Origin: Bacillota bacterium | GTDB taxonomy: Bacteria > Bacillota > UBA4882 > UBA8346 | Assembly: GCA_012735315.1 (NCBI GenBank) | Contig: JAAYHS010000019.1 | Span: forward strand, 1 to 33,246 | DNA length: 33,246 nt | Direction: 5' to 3' | In this document: positions 23,962 through 33,102 of the stretch, in pieces | Numbering within the stretch: position 1 is the first letter of the stretch | Layout of the letters: every line of letters starts with the position of its first letter | Notes under the pieces: model-generated | What the model was told of the DNA's origin: nothing | The model's input: only the letters and a program-made list of their open reading frames with translations | Database searches by the model: none | Position numbers and translations under genes: made by a program

Positions 23962-24501
23962 ATGAATGTTGGTGAACGGTTAGTCAGTTTATTGGCCGGA
24001 ATTATTTTGTTCGTGGTCGGAATAGTATTTTTCCTGCTAACCCTAGGTTTCGGACAAGCCGGTATCTTGCTTGATAATTTAAAAACACTCTCTCCCCAAG
24101 AACGGTGGTGGGCTTTTGGAGTCGCAGGAATCTCCGTATTATTGGCGATTTTGGCGATTAGAATGGCCTTGAAAATGCAAAGGGTGGAGAAGACCATCAT
24201 TCACCAGACTCAATACGGCGAGATTCGGATTGCGGTTTCAGCGGTGGAGAGTTTAGCGTTGCGCGCCTGCAAACGTATTAAAGGCGTGAAAGACGCGCAT
24301 GTGGGAGTCCGGGCCGATTTGACCGGGTTGGATATTTTTATTGAGGTGATGGTTGCTCCGGATCTGAGTATCCCGCAAGTTTCTGAGGAGATTAAGGCCG
24401 AAGTCGACAAGTATATCTTCGAGACCGTTGGAATTCGAGTCAATTCGGTGAAAGTGTTGGTGACCAAAATTGCCGCCGAAGTCCGGGCACGAGTAGAATA
24501 G
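23962..24501 (+). CDS. amaP: AmaP-like membrane anchor of Asp23
   Basis: A 180-residue protein with two transmembrane segments (about 6-28 and 48-68) and a C-terminal Asp23-like soluble domain, the layout of AmaP, which holds Asp23 at the membrane. The soluble part shows alternating strands and helices with VKDAHVGVRADLTGLDIFIE. I prefer the ATG at 23962 (MNVGERLVSLLAG); upstream in-frame GTG and TTG codons at 23938 and 23926 are possible. It follows the Asp23 gene after about 190 nt, in which TTGACG at 23847 could begin a weak promoter. Confidence 0.85.
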   Translation: MNVGERLVSLLAGIILFVVGIVFFLLTLGFGQAGILLDNLKTLSPQERWWAFGVAGISVLLAILAIRMALKMQRVEKTIIHQTQYGEIRIAVSAVESLALRACKRIKGVKDAHVGVRADLTGLDIFIEVMVAPDLSIPQVSEEIKAEVDKYIFETVGIRVNSVKVLVTKIAAEVRARVE

Positions 24502-24519
24502 AGAAAGGGGTAGCTGTTC

Positions 24520-24747
24520 GTGGAAGAATTATTAAAAGAATTCCTGCCGAAGCTCTCCCTTTACCGGGCCCGTATTTTTGGGAGTATAGTCGGTTTCATC
24601 GCCGGATTGTTGTGGGCGTTTATGGGGTTTCGGAGAGCGTTGGCCTTTGTGTTGTGTATTTTTTGCGGATACTATCTGGGTAAAAGAGTCGACCAGAAAG
24701 GCTCTTTACGGGAGATCTTCGAAAAAGTCTTTCCTCCCAAAGAATAA
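24520..24747 (+). CDS. DUF2273 small membrane protein
   Basis: A 75-residue protein with two closely spaced hydrophobic segments (about 20-36 and 38-55) and the family stretch GSIVGFIAGLLWAFMGFRRA. DUF2273 proteins accompany Asp23 and AmaP across Bacillota and are believed to help anchor the complex. The start is GTG at 24520. Spacing of 18 nt to both amaP and nusB indicates one operon. Confidence 0.92.
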   Translation: MEELLKEFLPKLSLYRARIFGSIVGFIAGLLWAFMGFRRALAFVLCIFCGYYLGKRVDQKGSLREIFEKVFPPKE

Positions 24748-24765
24748 CTTGAAAAAGGTGGTACT

Positions 24766-25197
24766 ATGACCCGGCGCGCTGCCCGTGAAGAAGCGTTTAA
24801 GATAATTTTTCAAGTCGATTTGGGAAGGAGTTCATGGAAAGAAATTTTATCCCATAATCTGGACGATTTAAATCTCAGTGAATCGAGTCGGTTGTTTTTA
24901 AGACAGTTAGTGGAAGGGACCATAACTCATTTGACCGAGATTGACGCGGAAATCGCCAAATATGCGCTTGACTGGAAGTTGGAACGGATGTTAAGCACCG
25001 ACCGGAATATTTTACGGATGGCGGTTTATGAATTAAAATTTCGCAACGATATTCCGGCGGGCGTCGCCGTCAATGAAGCGGTTGAATTGGCTAAAGTATA
25101 TGGAGACGAAGAATCGGGAAAGTTCGTCAACGGCATTTTGGGAAACATAGTCCGTGATCTGGAAGGGAACGATTTGGTCCATAAGGAAGACCCTTGA
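24766..25197 (+). CDS. nusB: Transcription antitermination factor NusB
   Basis: A 143-residue all-helical RNA-binding protein that works with NusE (S10) at boxA in rRNA antitermination. The family signatures RRAAREEAFKIIFQVDL at the start, TDRNILRMAVYELKF in the middle and INEAVELAKxYGxxxSGKFVNGILG-like residues near the C-terminus are present (here VNEAVELAKVYGDEES). The ATG follows AAAAAGGTGG. It ends the asp23-amaP-DUF2273-nusB unit at an intrinsic terminator; the xseA/xseB genes that often follow are absent. Confidence 0.95.
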   Translation: MTRRAAREEAFKIIFQVDLGRSSWKEILSHNLDDLNLSESSRLFLRQLVEGTITHLTEIDAEIAKYALDWKLERMLSTDRNILRMAVYELKFRNDIPAGVAVNEAVELAKVYGDEESGKFVNGILGNIVRDLEGNDLVHKEDP

Positions 25198-25247
25198 ACG
25201 AGGCCGGCGGGGTTTGATTGATTTAGCAATGGGCGAAGTCATTAACA

Positions 25248-25266
25248 ACGGAGGAAATCCCTCTGT
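25248..25266 (+). terminator. Rho-independent terminator after nusB
   Basis: Stem ACGGAGG / CCTCTGT (one G-T pair) with a 5-nt loop, followed by TTTTTTAAT. It lies 50 nt after nusB. Confidence 0.8.
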
Positions 25267-25345
25267 TTTTTAATAATTATGAGGTTTTATCATTGCTCCG
25301 GCAAACTTGAGCCGGTTTAAAACATGGCAGGGAAGAACGGAATTA

Positions 25346-26272
25346 ATGATTATCGGGATCGATACCAGTTGTTATACCACTTCGGTGGCGGTGATTGGCG
25401 AAAACGGCGTGTTACATGCCGAACGCCGGCAAATGTTGCGCGTCAAACCGGGTAAGCGCGGGTTAAGGCAGTCGGAAGCCGTTTTTCAACATCTGCAAAA
25501 TTTCCCCCGGTTGGTGGAAGATTTAAAGATCAGCCAAGTGAAAGCGGTAATCGCTTCCTCCCGGCCCCGGCCGGTTTCCGGTTCTTATTTACCCGTATTT
25601 AAAGTCGGCGCGGCTCTGGGGGAAACTTTGGCACGAGTGATGGGAGTCGCTTTTTTTGAAACCAGTCACCAGGAAGGTCATCTCCGGGCCGGTTTTTTTG
25701 ACCGGGAACTACCCGACGGGCCTTTTTTAGCATGGCATCTTTCCGGAGGAACCACCGAATTGCTGTTGGTTAAAGGAGTAAAGGGCGGTTTTGATATTTG
25801 TAAAGTCGGGGGAAGCTCCGATCTCCAGGTGGGCCAATTTGTCGACCGCATCGGAGTGGCCTTGGGCGGGCCGTTTCCAGCCGGAGCATATCTGGAAAAA
25901 CTGGCGCGACAATCCGATACTTTGGAGTCATTACCGGTGGCCATCAAAGATTTGACGATTAGTTTTTCCGGACCGGACTCCGCCGCTAAGCGGCTCTTAG
26001 ATGCCGGGATCACTCCCCAGGAATTGGCCCGGCGGGTATTCAATTGTATCGTTCACGCAATAGCCGAGGTTACGGCGGCGGCGGCCGATCGTTTTCAGGT
26101 GGACCGGGTGTTGCTGGCCGGGGGAGTGGCCTCAGCCGATCTGATCCGGACCGCTTTGTTAAAGGAGGCGGTTCTAAAAGACGTCGGACTGATCTTCGCC
26201 CCCAAGGAACTATCCGGGGATAACGCGGTGGGGGTGGGATTGATCGGCTATGATTTAATTAATCTGGGGTAA
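25346..26272 (+). CDS. TsaD/Kae1-like protein (M22-type ASKHA paralogue)
   Basis: A 308-residue actin-like ATPase-fold protein related to TsaD, the subunit that makes the t6A modification of tRNA. It keeps the two metal-binding histidines in SHQEGH (H108, H112), the GGTTEL phosphate loop, the LAGGVASADLIR motif and D292 in SGDNAVGVG. It differs from TsaD in the first motif: GIDTSCYTTS rather than ETSCDET, so D6 and Y10 replace usual residues. Clostridia often carry such a second copy, annotated as peptidase M22 or O-sialoglycoprotein endopeptidase, beside nusB; its role is unknown. I prefer the ATG at 25346 (MIIGIDTS); a TTG at 25307 is possible. Confidence 0.85.
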   Translation: MIIGIDTSCYTTSVAVIGENGVLHAERRQMLRVKPGKRGLRQSEAVFQHLQNFPRLVEDLKISQVKAVIASSRPRPVSGSYLPVFKVGAALGETLARVMGVAFFETSHQEGHLRAGFFDRELPDGPFLAWHLSGGTTELLLVKGVKGGFDICKVGGSSDLQVGQFVDRIGVALGGPFPAGAYLEKLARQSDTLESLPVAIKDLTISFSGPDSAAKRLLDAGITPQELARRVFNCIVHAIAEVTAAAADRFQVDRVLLAGGVASADLIRTALLKEAVLKDVGLIFAPKELSGDNAVGVGLIGYDLINLG

Positions 26273-26331
26273 CCGAAAAGACGGAGAGACACGGAGACAT
26301 AGTTAAAAAGTTACCGGAAAGGATAGAAAAA

Positions 26332-29025
26332 ATGAGCGCTCGCAAAATGATCATTATCGATACCTATAGTCTGGCTAATCGGGCTTTTTTCGCGCTGCCG
26401 CCGCTGGCGACCAGTGACGGCCGGCCTACCAATGCCGTGTATGGAATGGCAATGATCCTGTTGCGGTTGTTGGACGAATCCAACCCCGAGTATCTGTTGG
26501 CAGCGTTGGATTCGAGCGCTCCCACCTTCCGGCATCGGGAATATGAGGCTTATAAAGGACAACGTTTAAAAATGGAGGAATCATTACGGACTCAGATTCC
26601 GATCATCAAAGAGTTATTGGCGGTCTTGGAAATTCCCGCCCTGGAAAAGGAAGGCTTTGAAGCGGACGACCTGATCGGGACTTATGCCAAACAAGCGGTT
26701 AAAAAAGGTTTGGAAGTTGAATTGGTCACCGGGGACCGGGACGCTTTTCAATTGGTTGAACCGGGAATCATCGTAAAGTACACCCGGAAAGGCATTACCG
26801 AAACGGATACCGTAGATGTGGATTATATTTTGAACCGCTATCAATTGACTCCGGAACAGTTAATCGATTTAAAGGGATTGATGGGGGATTCTTCGGATAA
26901 TATTCCCGGCATCCCCGGATTTGGGGAAAAAACCGCCTTAAAGTATCTTCATCGTTTTGGTTCAATTGACGGTATTTACGAAGGGATTGACCAAATCGAG
27001 CGGAGCCGGGACCGCGAATTATTGCTCCAATACCGGGATCAAGCATACTTGAGCAGGAAGTTGGCGACGATCGTTACGGATTTAGAAACACCGATCGCCA
27101 TTGAGGAATGTTGCCGGCGGAAACCCTATGATCACCAAAAATTACTCGATTTTTGCGTTAAATATGAGTTTAAGTCCTTGGTTAAGCGGTTCTCACAGGA
27201 TGGCGAAGACCGGCTGGAAGCGGGGTTCGGGAATTTGGCGCCGCTTGAATTCAAAATTCAAACGATTGACGCTTCCGATTCGGATTCGGTTGCGGAACGA
27301 CTAAGCTCCGCAGGACGCTGCGCAGTTCAGTTTTTGACCGCCGGGAAGGAAAATTTATTGGGATTGGGATTAAGCGACCTCAAGGACAACTGGTTTTATC
27401 CTTTTTCCGGGGAGGAGTCGCTGCCGGAAAGTTTGGTCCGGACGTTGCGGGACGACCAAATTATTAAAATCGGTTATGATCTCAAAAAACAAGCTCGAAT
27501 CGCTTCCGACCACGGCATCGAAATTAACGGGGTTTTGGAGGATGTATTAATCGCCGGCTATTTGGTTAACGCGGGAATCGGAAGTTTGGAACTGGAGGAT
27601 TTAGCCAAGCAGTATCTCCGGAAAACGATTCCCGTTCAAAGCAATGAACGGGGTAAGGTCATCTCCGTTTATGAGCTGCCTGAAGGATTAACGGAAGAGG
27701 TTTTGCGTGAAATTGCCGGAGGCCGTCTGCAAGCGGCGCGGGAATTGCGGAAGATTTTTCGGGAATTGATGGCCGAGTTGGGATTGGAATCGCTTTATAA
27801 TGATATAGAAACGCCCTTGATCCGGGTGCTCTTCAATATGGAGAAAGCCGGCATCAAAGTTGAGCCGGAGACGTTGCGTTCCTTCGGCGCCGAGTTGCGA
27901 ACCCGCCAACACCAATTGGAGCAGGAAATATTCGGGTTAGTCGGAGAAGAATTCAATCTTAATTCCCCTAAACAACTGGGAGTCATTCTTTATGAGAAAT
28001 TGGGGTTAAAAGCGCCTCGGAAAACGAAGACCGGTTATTCCACCGATGCTCAGGTATTGGAAGAATTACGGGATCGCCACCCGGTGGCGCCGAAGCTCCT
28101 CGAATACCGGCAGAATATTAAGCTGCAATCCACCTATATCGACTCTTTAATCAGTTTGATCAATCCAAGGACGGGCCGGGTTCATACCACCTTTAACCAA
28201 GCGGTCACCACCACCGGCCGTTTAAGCAGCACCGAACCGAACCTGCAGAATATTCCGATCCGTTCCGAAGAGGGCCGGATGATTCGGAAGGCGTTCGTAC
28301 CCAAAGCCGATGATTATTTGTTGCTGGCCGCCGATTACTCCCAAATCGAACTGAGGGTAATGGCGCATTTTTCCGGGGATCCGGCTTACCGGGAGGCTTT
28401 TTTAAAGGGCGAGGACATCCACAAATTCACCGCGGCCGCGGTGAACGGGGTAGAACCCCAACAGGTGACCGGGGAAATGCGGGAGCAGGCGAAAGCGGTC
28501 AATTTCGGGATTATTTATGGGATCAGCGGTTTCGGGTTGGCTAAAAGTATCGGAGTGAGCCGTAAGGAAGCCGAAGCTTTCATTGAGGCCTATTTTCAAC
28601 AATATCCGGGAGTCCAAAAATATGTCGCGGAATTGGTCGAACAAGCCCGCGCTTCCGGCGAAGCCCGGACTCTGATGGGGCGGATCAGGAAATTACCCGA
28701 TCTTTATTCCCGGAATTTTACGCTCCGTTCTTTCGCCGAAAGAATGGCCCGGAATACGCCGATTCAAGGAACCGCCGCCGATATTATCAAACTGGCCATG
28801 GTTAAAATCGGACGGGTTTTAACGGAACGGCCCGGGTTGGGAGAGCTTTTGCTACAGGTTCACGACGAATTGATCTTCGAGGTCAAGGAAGAGAATTGGC
28901 GGGAATTGGCGCGAATTGTGAAAACGGAAATGGAAGGCGCGGTTAACTTAAGCGTCCCTTTGGTGGTGGATTTGAAATTGGGCAAAAACTGGGGTGAAAT
29001 GACCCGGGTCCGATTGGAGGAATAA
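26332..29025 (+). CDS. polA: DNA polymerase I
   Basis: An 897-residue repair and Okazaki-fragment polymerase. Residues 1-290 are the 5'-3' exonuclease (YSLANRAFFALP, GFEADDLIGTYA, TGDRDAFQL, GLMGDSSDNIPGIPG). Residues about 300-475 are the proofreading-type fold, but the expected D-x-E pair of the first motif is replaced (CAVQFLT), so it is probably inactive as in Bacillus and Thermus. Residues 480-897 are the polymerase: motif A ADYSQIELR (D668), motif B AKAVNFGIIYG, motif C VHDELIFEV (D845). Three nt separate it from mutM. Confidence 0.98.
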   Translation: MSARKMIIIDTYSLANRAFFALPPLATSDGRPTNAVYGMAMILLRLLDESNPEYLLAALDSSAPTFRHREYEAYKGQRLKMEESLRTQIPIIKELLAVLEIPALEKEGFEADDLIGTYAKQAVKKGLEVELVTGDRDAFQLVEPGIIVKYTRKGITETDTVDVDYILNRYQLTPEQLIDLKGLMGDSSDNIPGIPGFGEKTALKYLHRFGSIDGIYEGIDQIERSRDRELLLQYRDQAYLSRKLATIVTDLETPIAIEECCRRKPYDHQKLLDFCVKYEFKSLVKRFSQDGEDRLEAGFGNLAPLEFKIQTIDASDSDSVAERLSSAGRCAVQFLTAGKENLLGLGLSDLKDNWFYPFSGEESLPESLVRTLRDDQIIKIGYDLKKQARIASDHGIEINGVLEDVLIAGYLVNAGIGSLELEDLAKQYLRKTIPVQSNERGKVISVYELPEGLTEEVLREIAGGRLQAARELRKIFRELMAELGLESLYNDIETPLIRVLFNMEKAGIKVEPETLRSFGAELRTRQHQLEQEIFGLVGEEFNLNSPKQLGVILYEKLGLKAPRKTKTGYSTDAQVLEELRDRHPVAPKLLEYRQNIKLQSTYIDSLISLINPRTGRVHTTFNQAVTTTGRLSSTEPNLQNIPIRSEEGRMIRKAFVPKADDYLLLAADYSQIELRVMAHFSGDPAYREAFLKGEDIHKFTAAAVNGVEPQQVTGEMREQAKAVNFGIIYGISGFGLAKSIGVSRKEAEAFIEAYFQQYPGVQKYVAELVEQARASGEARTLMGRIRKLPDLYSRNFTLRSFAERMARNTPIQGTAADIIKLAMVKIGRVLTERPGLGELLLQVHDELIFEVKEENWRELARIVKTEMEGAVNLSVPLVVDLKLGKNWGEMTRVRLEE

Positions 29026-29027
29026 CG

Positions 29028-29846
29028 GTGCCGGAACTACCGGAAGTTGAGACCATACGGCGGACGCTTCTCCCTAAATTAACCGGCGCCACGATCCTTT
29101 CAGGCGAGGTTCTCCATGAAAAAATGGTGCTGGGAATTACGGCGGAGGAGTTTTTGAAACGGGTATCCGGCCGAAAAATAACCGATCTTCAACGGCGCGG
29201 CAAGTATTTATTGTTGGAGTTGTCCGCAGGAACCGTAATCGGAATTCATCTCCGGATGACCGGCCAGCTGACGGTGGAAGCCGCCGATGAACCACCGGCC
29301 AAGGCGACCTATTTTCGATTGTTCTTGGATGACGGTACCGAATTGCGTTTCCGGGATCAGCGCAAGTTCGGCAAGGTTTTTCTTTTTGAAAAGGGAAAAC
29401 CCCCGGCGTCCCTGCGGAAGCTCGGTCCGGAACCGTTGAGCCCCGAATTTTCGGCGGCGGCGTTTAAAAAAAGGTTGGCGCAGCGGAAATTGGCGGTAAA
29501 GAAGGCTTTGCTGAATCAGGAGATCGTCGCCGGGATCGGGAATATTTATGCCGATGAAGCCCTTTTTGAAGCGGGAATCCATCCCGCCCGCGCCGTAAAT
29601 TCCTTAACGGACACGGAAATTGACGCCCTTTTTCAGGCGGTAATAAAAGTATTAAGCGCCGCAATCGAATCGCGGGGGACCACCTTTCGCGATTATCGCG
29701 ACGGGGAAGGCCGGTCGGGGGCTTATCAAAACAAACTGAAGGTATATGGACAAAAAGGAAGGCCTTGCCCCAAGTGCGGCAGTTTAATAGCGAAAATGAA
29801 TTTTGGCGGCAGGGGCACGCATTTTTGTCCCCTTTGTCAAATATGA
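29028..29846 (+). CDS. mutM: Formamidopyrimidine-DNA glycosylase
   Basis: A 272-residue bifunctional glycosylase/AP lyase that removes 8-oxoguanine and Fapy lesions. The N-terminal catalytic Pro2-Glu3 is in PELPEVETIRR; K58 lies in RGKYLLLEL; HLRMTGQL, DQRKFG and NQEIVAGIGNIYADE follow. The C-terminal zinc finger is CPKC ... FCPLC with R in GGRGTHF. The start is GTG at 29028, directly after polA, and coaE begins 16 nt after its end, so polA-mutM-coaE is one operon, a common Bacillota order. Confidence 0.97.
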   Translation: MPELPEVETIRRTLLPKLTGATILSGEVLHEKMVLGITAEEFLKRVSGRKITDLQRRGKYLLLELSAGTVIGIHLRMTGQLTVEAADEPPAKATYFRLFLDDGTELRFRDQRKFGKVFLFEKGKPPASLRKLGPEPLSPEFSAAAFKKRLAQRKLAVKKALLNQEIVAGIGNIYADEALFEAGIHPARAVNSLTDTEIDALFQAVIKVLSAAIESRGTTFRDYRDGEGRSGAYQNKLKVYGQKGRPCPKCGSLIAKMNFGGRGTHFCPLCQI

Positions 29847-29861
29847 ACAGCGGAGGCCGGG

Positions 29862-30452
29862 ATGATTGCCATAGGACTCACCGGTGGAATCGCCACGGGT
29901 AAATCGACGGTTGGAGAAATACTGCGCCGCAAGGGGATCGAGGTCGTCAGCGCCGACGAACTGGTCCACCAGGCGCTGCTGCCCGGCGGAGGGAGTTATC
30001 ATTCGGTAGTCAAAGAGTTCGGCCGTGAAATTTTGCTCCCGGACGGCAAAATTAACCGTAAATTATTAGGGGAAATCGTTTTTAAGGATGACGCCGCCCG
30101 CCGCAGGCTGGAACAATTAACGCATCCGGTGGTAATTGAAGCGATCAAGCAAAGATTGGAATCCGGCGCGCGGGCGGGAAATAAAATCATAGTTGTGGAA
30201 ACGCCTTTACTTTTCGAAGTAGGGCTTTGTGATTTATTCGATTATATTTGGGTCGTTTCTTCCACCCGTGAGCGTCAGCTGGAGCGGATTTGCAAGCGGG
30301 ACCGGTTGACTGAGGAAGAAGCCGAACGGCGCATTGCCGCCCAGTTGCCGCTGGAAGAAAAAGAAAGAAAAGCCGATGCGGTGATTTATAATAATAATGG
30401 TTTGGAAGCCTTGGAAAAACAAGTGGTCGATTTATTGAAGACTTTGGAGTGA
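29862..30452 (+). CDS. coaE: Dephospho-CoA kinase
   Basis: Catalyses the last step of coenzyme A synthesis, ATP-dependent phosphorylation of dephospho-CoA. The 196-residue protein has the P-loop GLTGGIATGKST (5-16), SADELVHQ with the substrate-binding Asp, DGKINRKLLGEIVF, ETPLLFE and the lid segment ERICKRDRLTEEEAERRI in part (RDRLTEEEAERRI). Its stop overlaps the next gene's upstream GTG, and the spacing indicates continued operon structure. Confidence 0.97.
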   Translation: MIAIGLTGGIATGKSTVGEILRRKGIEVVSADELVHQALLPGGGSYHSVVKEFGREILLPDGKINRKLLGEIVFKDDAARRRLEQLTHPVVIEAIKQRLESGARAGNKIIVVETPLLFEVGLCDLFDYIWVVSSTRERQLERICKRDRLTEEEAERRIAAQLPLEEKERKADAVIYNNNGLEALEKQVVDLLKTLE

Positions 30453-30457
30453 TTTTT

Positions 30458-31147
30458 TTGGAGGAACGGCAGGCTGGAAACCGAAGCTGGGCGCTGCTTT
30501 TAGTGTTGTTCATGATTATCTGGCATAAACCGATTTTAAAAATCTTTTTTGTCTTGGAATATCAAGATGAAATCATTAAATATAGCGATTTTCATAATTT
30601 GAATCCCTCCATGGTCAGCGCGATGGTCTTTGTGGAAAGCCGTTTTAACGCCAAGGCCGTTTCTCATAAAGGAGCGATGGGGTTAATGCAAATTATGCCC
30701 CGCACCGGCGAATGGGCGGCCAAGGAAATGGGAGCTGAAAAATTTAAGGTAGCCGATTTATTGAACCCCGAACAAAATTTAAAAGTGGGGACTTGGTATT
30801 TGGCATATCTTAAAAAGTATTATCAAGACAACGATTATTTGGCGTTGGCTTCCTATAACGCGGGACACCGGAACGTATCCCGGTGGATCCGGGAGGGGAT
30901 TTGGGACGGCGATTACGTTAAAATTGAACAGATTCCTTTTCCGGAGACTAAAAAATATTTGATCAAAATTTTACTTTTTAGAAAAGTCTATCATTACCTT
31001 TATCCCGAATTGAACCGGCCGCGGATTGATAAAATAGCCAGTTTTAACTTTGGGTTTTTCCCACAGTTGGGAGTGGGTCCTGCTTACGACTTTGAAGCTT
31101 ATTTTGATAAAAAATCTTGGAATGGAAATTTTTTTATTATTTCTTAG
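30458..31147 (+). CDS. Membrane-anchored lytic transglycosylase (SLT family)
   Basis: A 229-residue cell-wall enzyme that cleaves peptidoglycan between MurNAc and GlcNAc. An N-terminal hydrophobic segment (about 10-31) exports or anchors it. The SLT domain follows: SAMVFVESRFN with the catalytic Glu, SHKGAMGLMQIMP, NPEQNLKVGTWYLAYL and LASYNAGHRNVSRW. I prefer the TTG at 30458, five nt after GGAGTGA; a GTG at 30449 overlapping the coaE stop is the alternative. A short aromatic-rich C-terminal extension follows the domain. This gene after coaE is a conserved clostridial arrangement. Confidence 0.92.
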   Translation: MEERQAGNRSWALLLVLFMIIWHKPILKIFFVLEYQDEIIKYSDFHNLNPSMVSAMVFVESRFNAKAVSHKGAMGLMQIMPRTGEWAAKEMGAEKFKVADLLNPEQNLKVGTWYLAYLKKYYQDNDYLALASYNAGHRNVSRWIREGIWDGDYVKIEQIPFPETKKYLIKILLFRKVYHYLYPELNRPRIDKIASFNFGFFPQLGVGPAYDFEAYFDKKSWNGNFFIIS

Positions 31148-31170
31148 ATAAAGATTTGAAAGGGTAAACG

Positions 31171-32490
31171 ATGCCGAAAATTGCCGTAACTTCGTTGGGA
31201 TGCGCCAAGAATTTGGTTGATACGGAAATAATGTTGGGTCAATTGAACGAAGCCGGTTGGGAGGTTACCCAGGATTTCCAAAGCGCGGAGTTGATCTTGG
31301 TTAACACCTGTGGTTTTATTGAAGCGGCCAAACGGGAATCGATCGCGGAGATCCTGAAAATGGCCGAGTACAAAAAGCCGGGTTTCGGCAATTGCCGTAA
31401 GTTAGCGGTTGCCGGTTGTTTGGTCCAGCGTTACGCCGCCGAATTAAGCAAAGAAATACCGGAAGTGGATTTTTGGATAGGACTGGGACAGATCGATAAG
31501 ATCGTCGCGATCATAAACGGCGAGAAATGCCCCGATTTCAGCGAACCTCCCTTTTTAAACCAGGCCAATTTACCCCGGTGGCGGGCCACGTTAAAACATA
31601 CCACTTTCATCAAAGTCGCCGAGGGTTGTGTCCGTAATTGCGCTTATTGCGCGATTCCCCTAATTAAGGGAGGTTTTCGGAGCGTTAAACCGGAGGCGAT
31701 TATCAATGAAGTTAAACAAATGGTTGATCAAGGCGTTCGCGAGTTTAATTTGATCGCCCAGGATCTGACGATGTACGGTTATGATTTGGAACCGAGGACC
31801 AGTTTGCCGCGGTTACTGGAACGATTGATCGTCGAAGCCAAACCGCCATGGATTCGCTTATTATACGCCAACCCCTTCGGGGTCGGCCCCGAGTTGTTAA
31901 AAATGATCGCGGAGGAACCGAGCATCTGCAATTACTTGGATTTGCCGTTTCAACACATTAATGCCAGGATTTTAAAACTGATGAACCGCGTCGAGAGTCC
32001 CGAATTGCTCCGGGAAAAGCTGGCTTTGATCAGGGAGATAGTCCCGGATATCGTCTTGCGGACTACCTTTATCGTGGGTTTCCCTACGGAGACGGAGGCT
32101 GAGTTTTTAGAATTAGCCGATTTCGTCGCTGAAGGAAATTTTCAACATGCAGGAGTTTTCGCCTACAGTCGCGAAGAAGGAACTAAGGCTTATTCGCTAC
32201 AACCTCAGATCAGCGAGAAGATTAAACAGCGCCGCCGGAAATTGCTCATGGAGAAACAGCAAAAGATTTCCGCCGCGTTTTTAGCGCGAGAAATCGGGAA
32301 AGAAGCCCTGGTTTTAATCGACAAAATACTTCCCGACGGAAGAGCGGTCGGACGTTCGACGGCATTCGCCCCGGAGGTGGATGGGGTTATTTATCTGGAA
32401 CGGACCGGCCGTCAACCGGGCGAGTTTGTGAAAGCCCGGATTACCGGCAGCGGCGCCTATAATCTTACCGCTGTGGAAATCGATAGTTAG
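31171..32490 (+). CDS. rimO: Ribosomal protein S12 methylthiotransferase RimO
   Basis: A 439-residue radical SAM enzyme that methylthiolates an aspartate of ribosomal protein S12. The N-terminal methylthiotransferase domain carries C11, C47 and C83, which bind one iron-sulfur cluster. The radical SAM core has C153, C157 and C160 in CVRNCAYC, which bind the other. A C-terminal TRAM domain (about 374-438) completes the family layout. RimO is distinguished from MiaB by the start SLGCAKNLVDTE and by FDLPFQHIN-like text, here LDLPFQHIN. The ATG follows AAAGGG. Confidence 0.96.
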   Translation: MPKIAVTSLGCAKNLVDTEIMLGQLNEAGWEVTQDFQSAELILVNTCGFIEAAKRESIAEILKMAEYKKPGFGNCRKLAVAGCLVQRYAAELSKEIPEVDFWIGLGQIDKIVAIINGEKCPDFSEPPFLNQANLPRWRATLKHTTFIKVAEGCVRNCAYCAIPLIKGGFRSVKPEAIINEVKQMVDQGVREFNLIAQDLTMYGYDLEPRTSLPRLLERLIVEAKPPWIRLLYANPFGVGPELLKMIAEEPSICNYLDLPFQHINARILKLMNRVESPELLREKLALIREIVPDIVLRTTFIVGFPTETEAEFLELADFVAEGNFQHAGVFAYSREEGTKAYSLQPQISEKIKQRRRKLLMEKQQKISAAFLAREIGKEALVLIDKILPDGRAVGRSTAFAPEVDGVIYLERTGRQPGEFVKARITGSGAYNLTAVEIDS

Positions 32491-32550
32491 GATGCTATGA
32501 TCAGAGTTAACAGCCGAAGCGAAAGGTTCGCCTGGTTGGGGGAGTTAATG

Positions 32551-33102
32551 ATGAATTTGGCAAATTGGATCACTGCGTTTAGGATCTTACTAGCGCTGCT
32601 ATGTGTGGGGATTTTATTTTGGAATATCCCGGCCAGAGATTTGTTGGCGGCGATCATTTTCATTATCGCCGGCCTCACCGACGGCTTGGACGGCCATCTA
32701 GCCAGGACGCGCAAGGAAATCACCGCTTTCGGCAAGTCGTTCGACCCCTTTGCGGACAAGGTGTTAATCATTCTTACCATTGTGGTCTTGGCTAATTTGA
32801 ATCGGCTGCCTTGGGCGGCGGTTTGGATCATCATCGGCCGGGAAGTATTAATCACCGTTTTACGTTATTTTGCGGGGAAGAAAGGTTTATCGGTGGCGGC
32901 CAGCCCTTGGGGCAAACTGAAGACCTTCTTCCAAATAATCGCGGTTTCTCTGGTTATGCTGGATCAGTTTATCCCCTTTCCTTTGGGGATCTGGGTATTA
33001 TGGTTCGCCGTATTCTTGACGGTGTGGTCCGGGATCGATTATTTATGGCTGTGGCGGGCCGCTTTTATTCAAGGTTCTAAAGAAAGTTTTTCGGCAAAGT
33101 GA
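32551..33102 (+). CDS. pgsA: CDP-diacylglycerol-glycerol-3-phosphate 3-phosphatidyltransferase
   Basis: Makes phosphatidylglycerol phosphate in the membrane. The 183-residue protein has the complete CDP-alcohol phosphotransferase motif: D44, D47-G48, A51-R52, G61, D65 and D69 with canonical spacing, plus about five hydrophobic segments. I chose the ATG at 32551 (MNLANWITAFRILL), six nt after GGGGGAG; the frame runs back to 32497 but the extra residues are hydrophilic and not conserved. rimO-pgsA order is typical of Bacillota. Confidence 0.95.
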   Translation: MNLANWITAFRILLALLCVGILFWNIPARDLLAAIIFIIAGLTDGLDGHLARTRKEITAFGKSFDPFADKVLIILTIVVLANLNRLPWAAVWIIIGREVLITVLRYFAGKKGLSVAASPWGKLKTFFQIIAVSLVMLDQFIPFPLGIWVLWFAVFLTVWSGIDYLWLWRAAFIQGSKESFSAK

